Shown: in pieces, positions 1 through 5,961 of the stretch | How positions within the stretch are numbered: position 1 is the first letter of the stretch | How the letters are laid out: each line of letters opens with the position of its first letter | Assembly (NCBI GenBank): GCA_964407525.1 | Contig: CAYOWC010000296.1 | Coordinates: 1-5,985, forward strand | Length of the DNA stretch: 5,985 nucleotides | Reading direction: 5' to 3' | DNA from: DUZB01 sp964407525 | Lineage (GTDB): Bacteria; Desulfobacterota; DSM-4660; Desulfatiglandales; Desulfatiglandaceae | The notes under the pieces: generated by a model | What the model was told of the DNA's origin: nothing | The model's database searches: none | Seen by the model: only the letters and a program-made list of their open reading frames with translations | Position numbers and translations under genes: made by a program

Positions 1-1484
1 TACAGCTTCCATTCCCCTAAAGTTTCCCACGGTGTTGGCATGCCAACGGATCCAGACAATCCTTTTTCCGATCCTGACAAATTCATTTCATCCACCACAT
101 AGGCAATACGGGCCAGGTCGGCATCATCAATCCCCATGGTCCAATCGGCAAAAGATTCTTCAATAAATTCCGTATTCGTGTCGCCGTCCTTGAATCTTTC
201 TGATAAAAGGAGATCGATCAGAAAAGGAATGGTGGTACTGACCCCAAGAATAGCATAGCTTTCAAGTGCCCTTATCATTCGCATCCTTGCCTTTTCCCTG
301 TCCTCGGCCCACACAATCAGCTTACTCAGAATAGGGTCGTATTCTATGGGAACTTCAAACCCCTGATAGATGCCGCAGTCGTTTCGGATTCCCGGTCCCG
401 AGGGTTCGCGGTGGATCAGAACTGGTCCGGGAGAGGGAAAAAAACCGGATTCCGGGTCTTCCGCATAAATACGGCATTCCATAGCATGGCCTTTTCGGGT
501 AATTTCTTCTTGACGGAAAGGCAGGGGATTGCCTGCCGCAATCTCTAATTGCAGCCTTACGAGATCCAATCCCGTAACCATTTCAGTGACGGGATGCTCC
601 ACCTGGAGCCGGGTATTGACTTCGAGGAAGTAGGTTTTGCCATTCTTGTCCATCAGAAATTCAACGGTACCCGCATTCACATATCCTGCAGCGCGGGCTG
701 CGGAAACGGCCGCATTGCAGATATTTTCAAGACCTTCTTGAGTCATGGCGGGGGAAGGCGTCTCTTCAATAATCTTCTGGTGCCTCCTTTGTATGGAGCA
801 CTCCCTTTCAAACAGGTGCACCACATTTCCGTGCTGATCAGCAAGAATCTGGATCTCGATATGTCGCGGAGAAGCCAAATATTTTTCCAGGTAAAGGGAT
901 CCGTTCCCAAAGGCTTTTTCCGCCTCGCTGCGGGCTGAAACCGTTTCCTGTATCAGAGTCTCCGGATCAGAGACAATCCGCATCCCTTTTCCTCCACCCC
1001 CGGCCACCGCCTTGATCATGACGGGGTACCCAAGGGTCTCTGCTTCGTTCTGTAACCGTTCGGGATCGAGTGTTCCTTTCTTCATGCCGGGGATGACCGG
1101 TACCCCTGCCTTTTCCATGATTTGCCTGGCTATGGCCTTGTCGCCCAGGTCCCGCATGACCTGTGCCGGAGGACCGACAAAAACGATCCCCGCATCCTTA
1201 CATTTCTCTGCAAATTCGGCATTTTCAGAGAGAAAACCGTAGCCTGGATGAATGGCCTCTGCACCGGTTTCAAGGGCGGCATTCAGAATCCTTTCCATAT
1301 TGAGATAGCTCTTCGACGGTTCTGCCTCACCTAACAGACAGGCCTCATTGGCTTCCAGGACGTGCGCCGCAGTTGCGTCCACCTCGGAATAGACGGCTAC
1401 GGTTTCTATACCCATTTCCCTGCAGGTTCGCATAACCCGAACAGCAATTTCGCCCCTGTTTGCGATAAGAACTTTCTTAAACAT
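1..1484 (-). CDS. Acyl-CoA carboxylase, biotin carboxylase (alpha) subunit, 3' end beyond the window
   Basis: This is an open frame of 494 codons from ATG at 1484 to the left edge with no stop, so the gene is partial. The protein (MFKKVLIANRGEIAVRV...) is a biotin carboxylase: it uses ATP and bicarbonate to carboxylate biotin on a carrier protein. Visible parts are the N-terminal biotin carboxylase fold (NRGEIA at 9-14), Lys116 and Lys158, the ATP-grasp glycine loop AGGGGKGMR (161-169), RHIEIQ (207-212), RRHQKIIEE (233-241), the catalytic stretch EVNTRLQVEHPVTE (288-301), and Arg338. Glu288, Asn290, Arg292, Val295, Glu296 and Arg338 fall at the numbers used for E. coli AccC. The C-terminal domain runs to about 445, followed by a tail (...PWETLGEWKL) beyond the roughly 450-residue AccC length. 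No biotin site (AMKM) is seen, so the carrier is either fused further left or, more likely, a separate small gene. The start lies 10 nt after the carboxyltransferase stop. Confidence 0.95.
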   Translation of the reverse strand, partial: MFKKVLIANRGEIAVRVMRTCREMGIETVAVYSEVDATAAHVLEANEACLLGEAEPSKSYLNMERILNAALETGAEAIHPGYGFLSENAEFAEKCKDAGIVFVGPPAQVMRDLGDKAIARQIMEKAGVPVIPGMKKGTLDPERLQNEAETLGYPVMIKAVAGGGGKGMRIVSDPETLIQETVSARSEAEKAFGNGSLYLEKYLASPRHIEIQILADQHGNVVHLFERECSIQRRHQKIIEETPSPAMTQEGLENICNAAVSAARAAGYVNAGTVEFLMDKNGKTYFLEVNTRLQVEHPVTEMVTGLDLVRLQLEIAAGNPLPFRQEEITRKGHAMECRIYAEDPESGFFPSPGPVLIHREPSGPGIRNDCGIYQGFEVPIEYDPILSKLIVWAEDREKARMRMIRALESYAILGVSTTIPFLIDLLLSERFKDGDTNTEFIEESFADWTMGIDDADLARIAYVVDEMNLSGSEKGLSGSVGMPTPWETLGEWKL

Positions 1485-1497
1485 AGTGAATTCCTCA
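1485..1497 (-). promoter_or_regulatory. Stop/ribosome-binding-site overlap between carboxyltransferase and biotin carboxylase
   Basis: On the minus strand the carboxyltransferase stop TGA (1495-1497) shares bases with a GAGG Shine-Dalgarno core (1493-1496), followed by 8 nt and the ATG of the biotin carboxylase. Such sharing usually means translational coupling. That would suit two subunits needed in a fixed ratio. Confidence 0.75.
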
Positions 1498-3111
1498 CAT
1501 CCTGAATATCCCATAACCGGTTGCATCATCGCGAATGGGTGCATTCAAGGCAGCCGAGACGGCCAGCCCCAATACGTCCCTTGTCTTGGCCGGATCGAGA
1601 ATACCATCATCCCACAGGTTGGCAGTGGAATAGTAGGCATTCCCTTCTCTCTCCGCGGAACTGATAATGGGCCCCTTGATCTGCTCCACGATTTCTTCCG
1701 AAAGGGGTGGTTTGCCTTCTCGCGCTAACTGGTCATTTTTCACCGTGATCATGACCCCTGCCGCCTGTTCCCCTCCCATGACGCCGATCTGCGCATTGGG
1801 CCACATCCAGAGAAATCGGGGACCGTATGCCCGGCCACACATGCCGTAGTTGCCGGCGCCGAAAGAAGCTCCTATGATGACCGTAAATTTGGGTACGGAC
1901 GCCGTGGCCACAGCATTGACCATCTTTTGGCCATCTTTGGTGATGCCGCCCCGTTCATACTCTCTTCCTACCATGTAGCCGTTGATATTCTGGAGAAAAA
2001 GGAGTGGTATGCCCCGCCTGTCGCATAATTGTATGAACTGGGTGGCCTTCAGGGAACTGTCTGAAAAAAGGATTCCGTTGTTTCCCAAAATCCCCACGGG
2101 GTACCCATGGATATGGGCCCATCCGCAGACAAGGGTAGGTCCATAGAGGGCCTTGAATTCGAGAAAATCACTGCCATCCACCATCCTTGCGATGACTTCG
2201 CGGACGTCGTAGGGGATATTCAGCGCAGGCGGGACGATTCCATAAATCTCTTTGGGATCATAAAGCGGGTCTTTCGGAGCCTTTTGGCCTATTTTGACCT
2301 TCCGGGCCGGCGGGAGGTTTCTGATGATGTCGCGAATAATCTCGATGCAGTGGGCATCATCCTCGGCTATATAATCGGAAACCCCCGATTCCCTGCAGTG
2401 GACGTTGGCGCCTCCAAGTTCGTCGGCAGTGACTTCCTCCCCCGTGGCGGCCATCACGAGGGGTGGCCCTCCAAGAAAAATGGCGCCGGTCCCTTTCACA
2501 TGCACGACTTCGTCGCTCATAGCCGGTATATAGGCTGCTCCTGCCGTACACAGACCCATCACACCGCATATCTGGGGAATGCCCATCTTTGAGATGACGG
2601 CCTGGTTGTAAAATATTCTTCCTCCGTCATCCGCGTCGGGGAAAATCTCGGATTGAAGTGGCAGGAAAGCGCCCCCTGAGTCCACAAGGTAGATGAGGGG
2701 AAGGCGGTTTTCCATGGCGATGTTCTGGAGGCGAAGACTTTTCTTTACCCCCATGGGATAAATGGTTCCTCCCTTTATCGTGGGGTCATTGATATGGACC
2801 ATCACCTCATGACCACAAACCCTTCCTATTCCGGCAGCCAATCCGGCGCCGTGCACCTTTTTGTCGTACATCCCTTTTGCCGCAAGGGGAGCAATTTCCA
2901 GGAAGGGAGTATTACGGTCCAGAAGCAGTTCCAGCCTTTGTGTGACAGAGAGTTTTTTCTGCTGGGCCAATCGGGCCAAGGACTTTTCGGAACGTTCTTC
3001 ACGGGCAATCTGCAAGTTGTTTCTGAGGTCGGAAACCAGTCCAGCCATGATCTGGGAGTTTTTCTGGTAAGCCTCGCTTTTGGTATCAATTCGCGTTTCT
3101 ATAACTGGCAT
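1495..3111 (-). CDS. Acyl-CoA carboxylase, carboxyltransferase (beta) subunit, methylcrotonyl-/geranyl-CoA carboxylase type
   Basis: This 538-residue protein, full length for the family, transfers the carboxyl group from carboxybiotin to an enoyl-CoA. It has two crotonase-like carboxyltransferase domains. The N domain (about 50-300) carries DSGGAFLP (144-151), CTAGAAYIPAMSDE (188-201) and GGPPLVMAATGEE (214-226). The C domain carries YDVREVIARMVDGSDF (301-316), NINGYMVGREYE (375-386), SFGAGNYGMCGRAYGPRFLW (416-435) and GGEQAA (447-452). This pattern is closest to methylcrotonyl-CoA and geranyl-CoA carboxylase beta subunits rather than to propionyl-CoA carboxylase. Several near-invariant positions differ from the usual methylcrotonyl type: TAGAAY for TAGGAY, INGYMVG for ITGFMVG, and DADDGGR for DRDHFGR. 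The substrate is therefore left open. The start at ATG 3111 is chosen over an in-frame TTG at 3141 because an AAGGAT ribosome site sits 7 nt before it and the family begins near MPVIETRID. The TTG lies in repeat DNA. Confidence 0.93.
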   Translation of the reverse strand: MPVIETRIDTKSEAYQKNSQIMAGLVSDLRNNLQIAREERSEKSLARLAQQKKLSVTQRLELLLDRNTPFLEIAPLAAKGMYDKKVHGAGLAAGIGRVCGHEVMVHINDPTIKGGTIYPMGVKKSLRLQNIAMENRLPLIYLVDSGGAFLPLQSEIFPDADDGGRIFYNQAVISKMGIPQICGVMGLCTAGAAYIPAMSDEVVHVKGTGAIFLGGPPLVMAATGEEVTADELGGANVHCRESGVSDYIAEDDAHCIEIIRDIIRNLPPARKVKIGQKAPKDPLYDPKEIYGIVPPALNIPYDVREVIARMVDGSDFLEFKALYGPTLVCGWAHIHGYPVGILGNNGILFSDSSLKATQFIQLCDRRGIPLLFLQNINGYMVGREYERGGITKDGQKMVNAVATASVPKFTVIIGASFGAGNYGMCGRAYGPRFLWMWPNAQIGVMGGEQAAGVMITVKNDQLAREGKPPLSEEIVEQIKGPIISSAEREGNAYYSTANLWDDGILDPAKTRDVLGLAVSAALNAPIRDDATGYGIFRM

Positions 3112-3118
3112 GGATTCT

Positions 3119-3124
3119 ATCCTT
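3119..3124 (-). promoter_or_regulatory. Ribosome binding site deciding the carboxyltransferase start
   Basis: On the minus strand AAGGAT precedes ATG 3111 by 7 nt. The upstream alternative, TTG at 3141, would put this ribosome site inside the coding region. It would also begin translation inside the terminal repeat of the adjacent miniature element. The ATG is therefore preferred. Confidence 0.7.
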
Positions 3125-3135
3125 TCACTTAAAAA

Positions 3136-3301
3136 CTGCAATTAGCGGTTAGCCGTTAGCCGTTAGCTATTAATGCCACAATGTCAGCTACTCACGATGC
3201 AATAGGTAAGCATCAAAAAGTGAAATCCCAAATAAAGGGAAGAGTGATGCAAATGAGTGGGATCCTTAAGCTAACGGCTAATAGCTAAAAGCTAATTGCA
3301 G
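3136..3301 (-). repeat. Miniature inverted-repeat element, copy 1, with heptameric ends
   Basis: The left end has TTAGC at 3142, 3149, 3156 and 3163, a strict 7-bp period. The right end has GCTAA at 3270, 3277, 3284 and 3291, also every 7 bp. The outermost 11 bases are a perfect inverted repeat: CTGCAATTAGC (3136-3146) and GCTAATTGCAG (3291-3301). Over the whole arms (3136-3167 against 3270-3301) 28 of 32 positions pair. The 102-bp core (3168-3269) is the reverse complement of the core of copy 2 at 69/102 positions without a gap, hence the minus orientation given here. Inside is a stem-loop, GATGC (3196-3200) with GCATC (3210-3214). No reading frame of note is present. The element supplies the last codons and stop (TGC AAT TAG) of ACAD2 and ends 25 nt before the carboxyltransferase ATG. 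A TGCA is found at both borders but is self-complementary, so it could be part of the repeat or a target duplication. Confidence 0.85.
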
Positions 3302-4440
3302 CTTTCAGGTTTCATAAGTCCATCCGCGATTTTCATCCGCGATATTTCAGAAGAAGTTCCTGCAACCTGCAAATATCTTGCATCCCTGTATCCCTCTTCC
3401 ACCTGGTTATGGCTGCAATAACCGTAGATTCCCAGAATTTGCATGGCCTGGTTTGTCACTTCCTGGGCAGACTCGCTGCAGAACACCTTGGCGCAGCGGG
3501 CAAGCATATGGGCTTCCCTGTCTCCTGTTTGATCCATCCATGCGGCACGGTAGGCCAGCAGTTGAGATGTCTGCAAGAGGGTAAGCATTTCCGACAGCTT
3601 GAACGCGATCTCCTGATAGGCGATGATCGGTTTCCCTCCGCTTTTATGTCCTCTGGCATATTTCAATGCGCTTTCATAGGACCGGTGCATTAAACCTAAA
3701 CTTGCAATGGTGAGTATCTGGTCCTCCCACGCACGGAGTTTTGTGAAGATTTCCTTTTCGAAAAAAGGTCCGAACCTATTTTTGTGCTGGATAGGGCAGT
3801 CATTGAGTGTGATAGAAGACATGGCGGTTCCTTCAAAACCAAAGGTTGGCAGCCCTGGTCCGATGAGGAGTCCTGTGCTTGTCTTGTTTACGAGAAAAAA
3901 ACCAAATCCGGCCTTTTCAGCTTCATATTTTCCGGCAACGGCAAACCAGTCTGCTAAGGGTCCATTCAGAACATACGGTTTGCAGCCGGATAGAATGATA
4001 GATCCTTCCTTCAACGTGCCTGTGGTTTCCATGGCCATGTTTTCCATGCTCATGCCTGTTTCCGTAAAGCCTACCGCTCCGATCAGGGAACCTCCTTTCA
4101 GGGCAGGGAGGATGGCTTCTTTTTGTTCGGAAGATCCGTACAATGCAATCAACGTCCCGAAAATTCGCACACTCATTTCGGCCGAAAGATAAAGGGAGGG
4201 AGATACCGATGCCAGTGTCTCTCGGGCTTTGGCAAGGGAAATGGAATTCCTGCCGTTTTCAACACCCAAGTCAAAGTATCCTGTATCGGAAAGGAATCTC
4301 ATGTTTTGTAGAAGGCCGTTCCGGTATTGAAGATTTTCGAGGTCTTGGAATGGCTCCCCGTCGTTAATACTGCTTTCCTGGAACAAGGTTCGGATTTTGT
4401 CGCAAAGGGCTTTTTCGGAATCGTCAAAATCGAAATTCAT
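3292..4440 (-). CDS. Diverged acyl-CoA dehydrogenase family protein (ACAD2)
   Basis: This 382-residue protein has normal length and the acyl-CoA dehydrogenase domain order: helical N domain (about 1-120), beta domain (about 121-225), helical C domain (about 226-375). The signatures are eroded. The usual TEPGAGSD flavin/substrate motif reads TETGMSMEN (126-134), NGSKMFITNG reads SGCKPYVLNG (151-160), and the FGRPIGxFQ region reads SGGKPIIAYQ (267-276). The C-terminal YEGTSEI region reads QVAGTSSEI (358-366), with Ala360 where medium-chain enzymes have the catalytic Glu. Glu239 (RAWEDQIL) falls where human isovaleryl-CoA dehydrogenase has its base Glu254, so activity is possible. It may be a distinct enzyme or a partner subunit of ACAD1 in a heteromeric dehydrogenase. 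ATG 4440 is supported by GAGGAAGG (4444-4451). The gene is bracketed by two inverted copies of a miniature element, and its stop codon lies inside one of them. Confidence 0.88.
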   Translation of the reverse strand: MNFDFDDSEKALCDKIRTLFQESSINDGEPFQDLENLQYRNGLLQNMRFLSDTGYFDLGVENGRNSISLAKARETLASVSPSLYLSAEMSVRIFGTLIALYGSSEQKEAILPALKGGSLIGAVGFTETGMSMENMAMETTGTLKEGSIILSGCKPYVLNGPLADWFAVAGKYEAEKAGFGFFLVNKTSTGLLIGPGLPTFGFEGTAMSSITLNDCPIQHKNRFGPFFEKEIFTKLRAWEDQILTIASLGLMHRSYESALKYARGHKSGGKPIIAYQEIAFKLSEMLTLLQTSQLLAYRAAWMDQTGDREAHMLARCAKVFCSESAQEVTNQAMQILGIYGYCSHNQVEEGYRDARYLQVAGTSSEISRMKIADGLMKPESCN

Positions 4441-4443
4441 GGG

Positions 4444-4451
4444 CCTTCCTC
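4444..4451 (-). promoter_or_regulatory. Strong ribosome binding site for ACAD2
   Basis: GAGGAAGG on the minus strand, with its GAGG core 7 nt before ATG 4440, supports this start. It lies 18 nt downstream, in the mRNA sense, of the last heptamer unit of miniature-element copy 2. A folded element would therefore end just before the ribosome landing site. Confidence 0.7.
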
Positions 4452-4468
4452 ACATGTAAATTAAGTGA

Positions 4469-4622
4469 TTAGCTCTTAGCGATTAGCAGTTAGCTTAAAG
4501 ATCCCAGACATTAGCATGGCTTTTCACTTTATTGAGCCTCGTATTTTTTAATGCCCACCTATTGCATCGTAAACATTTGATAGTATTAGTTTAACGGCTA
4601 ACGGCTAACGGCTAACGGCTAA
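4469..4622 (+). repeat. Miniature inverted-repeat element, copy 2, with heptameric ends
   Basis: TTAGC occurs at 4469, 4476, 4483 and 4490, and GCTAA at 4597, 4604, 4611 and 4618, each with a strict 7-bp period. The distance from first to last unit is 154 bp, identical to copy 1 (3142-3295). The right array is nearly perfect (GCTAACG repeats, preceded by a degenerate TTAACG). The left array is more varied between the TTAGC cores. The 102-bp core (4495-4596) aligns to the reverse complement of the copy 1 core at 69/102 positions without gaps. The best block is ACCTATTGCATCGT (4557-4570), identical in both. An internal stem-loop ATGC (4551-4554) with GCAT (4564-4567) has a 9-nt loop, as in copy 1. 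It fills most of the 196-nt gap between ACAD1 and ACAD2 and codes for nothing recognisable. Confidence 0.85.
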
Positions 4623-4636
4623 CAGCATTTCTTGAA

Positions 4637-5779
4637 TCACATGAGTTTTGAAATAATCTTCTTGGCAATTTCAGATGTGCCGCCCCCGATGGGGGCCAGC
4701 CTGCTGTCCCTGAAGTTTCTTTCCACATCATATTCATGGCAGTATCCGTAGCCACCGTGAATGATAACGGCATCGTTGGCCGGTTTAAGGCTCCAGTCTC
4801 CCACAAAAAGTTTGGCTACGGCTGCTTCGAGATGGTTAAGGGGTCTCCCCTGGTCTTTGCACCATGCCACGCGATAGATCAAAGCCCTGGCCGCTTCAAT
4901 AAAGATCTTCATGTCGGCGAGTTTGTGTTTTATGGCTTGGAACCGGCCGATGGGACGATCAAATTGCGTTCGTTCCCCGGCATATCGAATGCATTGATTG
5001 AGGGCACAGGTCATTCCACCGATAAACGGAGCCATTAAAGCGCTTCGATCCCATTCAACCGTTTGCATGGCCATCAGGAATCCCGAGCCCTCTCTCCCCA
5101 GGAGGTTTTCTTCCGGGATTTGGCAGTCTTCAAAAATAAGCTCGGATGTGTGGGAACTCCGAACCCCCATTTTATGCAGGGGTTTTCCCGCAGAGAATCC
5201 GGGCGTTCCTTTTTCCACTACAAAGGCCGAGATCCCTCCATGTTTAAGGGTTTTGTCCGTCTTTGCATAGACGACAGCCACATCAGCCACAGGGCCATTG
5301 GTGATAAACATCTTGCTGCCGTTGAGGACATATCGTCCATTGCGCTTTTCAGCCTTCGTGGTCATGGAAGCCACGTCAGACCCGGCGCCCGGTTCGGTCA
5401 GGCCCATGCAGCCGATAAGTTCGCCGGATGCCAGCTTTGGCACATATTTCTCTCGTACTGCTTCTGACCCGTGGGTAAATATAGTATCCGCGCAAAGAAA
5501 GGTATGAGCTCCGTATGCGAGGGTCAGGCCTCCATCAACACCTGCCTCCCCAAGGGCCTCACCGGCAACCACCGAAGTAACCACATCTGCTTCGCTCCCG
5601 CCAAAATTTTCAGGAAAGTGAAGGCCAAGAATGCCGAAACCCCCTAATTTTTGAAAGGACTGGAAATCAAATCGGCTTTCGAGATCGTGCTCTCGAACCC
5701 TGGGGACGATTTCCTTTTTGGCAAAACGGATGATCTGCTGTTTGAATATTCTCTGTTCTTCAGTAAAAGAAAAATCCAT
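4637..5779 (-). CDS. Acyl-CoA dehydrogenase, isovaleryl-CoA-dehydrogenase-like (ACAD1)
   Basis: This 380-residue FAD enzyme of usual family length oxidises an acyl-CoA to the 2-enoyl-CoA and passes electrons to electron-transfer flavoprotein. Visible motifs are MDFSFTEEQ at the N terminus, LAYGAHTFLCADTI (87-100, like the LSYGAHSNLC stretch of isovaleryl-CoA dehydrogenase), CMGLTEPGAGSD (124-135), NGSKMFITNG (153-162), ERTQFDRPIGRFQAIKHKLADM (269-290) and HGGYGY (341-346). The C-terminal segment is IGGGTSEIAKK (364-374). The Glu of the medium-chain YEGT motif is absent, as in isovaleryl-CoA dehydrogenase (IGAGTSE), where the base is on another helix (human Glu254). The matching residue here is Asp244 in VEWDRSALM, with Glu242 two residues before it. 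With the carboxylase genes downstream, a beta-methyl branched substrate (isovaleryl- or citronellyl-CoA) is the best guess. ATG 5779 follows AGGTGA with 6 nt between AGG and the start. Confidence 0.93.
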   Translation of the reverse strand: MDFSFTEEQRIFKQQIIRFAKKEIVPRVREHDLESRFDFQSFQKLGGFGILGLHFPENFGGSEADVVTSVVAGEALGEAGVDGGLTLAYGAHTFLCADTIFTHGSEAVREKYVPKLASGELIGCMGLTEPGAGSDVASMTTKAEKRNGRYVLNGSKMFITNGPVADVAVVYAKTDKTLKHGGISAFVVEKGTPGFSAGKPLHKMGVRSSHTSELIFEDCQIPEENLLGREGSGFLMAMQTVEWDRSALMAPFIGGMTCALNQCIRYAGERTQFDRPIGRFQAIKHKLADMKIFIEAARALIYRVAWCKDQGRPLNHLEAAVAKLFVGDWSLKPANDAVIIHGGYGYCHEYDVERNFRDSRLAPIGGGTSEIAKKIISKLM

Positions 5780-5800
5780 GGTTCACCTGATTCCAGTTCT

Positions 5801-5829
5801 TTTATGTGGTGAAGACGTTGAGTAGTTAA
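5801..5829 (-). promoter_or_regulatory. Weak candidate sigma-70-type promoter for the operon
   Basis: On the minus strand TTAACT (5824-5829) and CATAAA (5801-5806) are separated by 17 nt. Each matches four of six consensus bases. The transcript would begin about 15-20 nt before ATG 5779. No operator palindrome is evident between this site and the start. The match is weak and is offered only because spacing and place are right. The real promoter could lie further right. Confidence 0.25.
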
Positions 5830-5904
5830 AGCGGCCGGGCATTTATGCAGGAAAGTGATTGCAATTTCAGGCATCCTTCATTTAAGCCAAAAAGTAGTTG
5901 ACAC

Positions 5905-5928
5905 TTTCGTGATTTCGCGTTTTCGCAG
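5905..5928. repeat. Three imperfect 8-bp tandem units
   Basis: TTTCG recurs at 5905, 5913 and 5921, giving the units TTTCGTGA, TTTCGCGT and TTTCGCAG. The stretch sits directly beside the heptamer array at 5934-5961, in the 206-nt region upstream of ACAD1 that holds no gene. It may be part of the same repeat-rich spacer or a binding region. No function can be assigned. Confidence 0.45.
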
Positions 5929-5933
5929 AAAAA

Positions 5934-5961
5934 TTGGAAACTGGAAATTGGAAATTAGAAA
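5934..5961. repeat. Four-unit heptamer tandem array, TTGGAAA type
   Basis: The units are TTGGAAA (5934), CTGGAAA (5941), TTGGAAA (5948) and TTAGAAA (5955), with an exact period of 7 and four units. Period and unit number match the TTAGC arrays in the two operon gaps, but the unit differs and no inverted partner array is seen between here and ACAD1. A partner could lie beyond the right edge. Confidence 0.7.

Noticed and set aside
1..1484. Pyruvate carboxylase or plain acetyl-CoA carboxylase AccC
   Set aside because: Coupling to a methylcrotonyl/geranyl-type carboxyltransferase and a tail beyond the AccC length favour the alpha subunit of a catabolic acyl-CoA carboxylase. The biotin carboxylase domain alone would not distinguish these.
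2107..2592. Plus-strand open frame of 161 codons opposite the carboxyltransferase, and similar plus-strand frames elsewhere
   Set aside because: They lie wholly antisense to conserved enzyme genes, show no recognisable domain, and have low-complexity translations typical of shadow frames.
3112..3141. Ten-residue N-terminal extension of the carboxyltransferase from a TTG start at 3141
   Set aside because: The TTG is inside the terminal repeat of element copy 1, and no Shine-Dalgarno site was found before it. The ATG at 3111 has a good ribosome site and fits the family N terminus.
3142..3295. Heptamer arrays as a small CRISPR array
   Set aside because: Units of 7 bp with 2-bp variable positions have no spacers of CRISPR length, no repeat of 23-40 bp, and no cas gene nearby.
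3136..3301. Element copy 1 as a classical intrinsic terminator between ACAD2 and the carboxyltransferase
   Set aside because: The arms are 102 bp apart and are not followed by a T run on the minus strand. The downstream genes belong to the same pathway.
5644..5874. Minus-strand 76-codon frame overlapping the start of ACAD1
   Set aside because: It overlaps the conserved N terminus of ACAD1 in another frame and shows no family resemblance.
5830..5900. A degenerate third copy of the 102-bp core, suggested by short matches such as ATTGCA and CATCC
   Set aside because: The matches are only a few bases each, not in the order or spacing of the two real copies, and no TTAGC/GCTAA arrays flank them.
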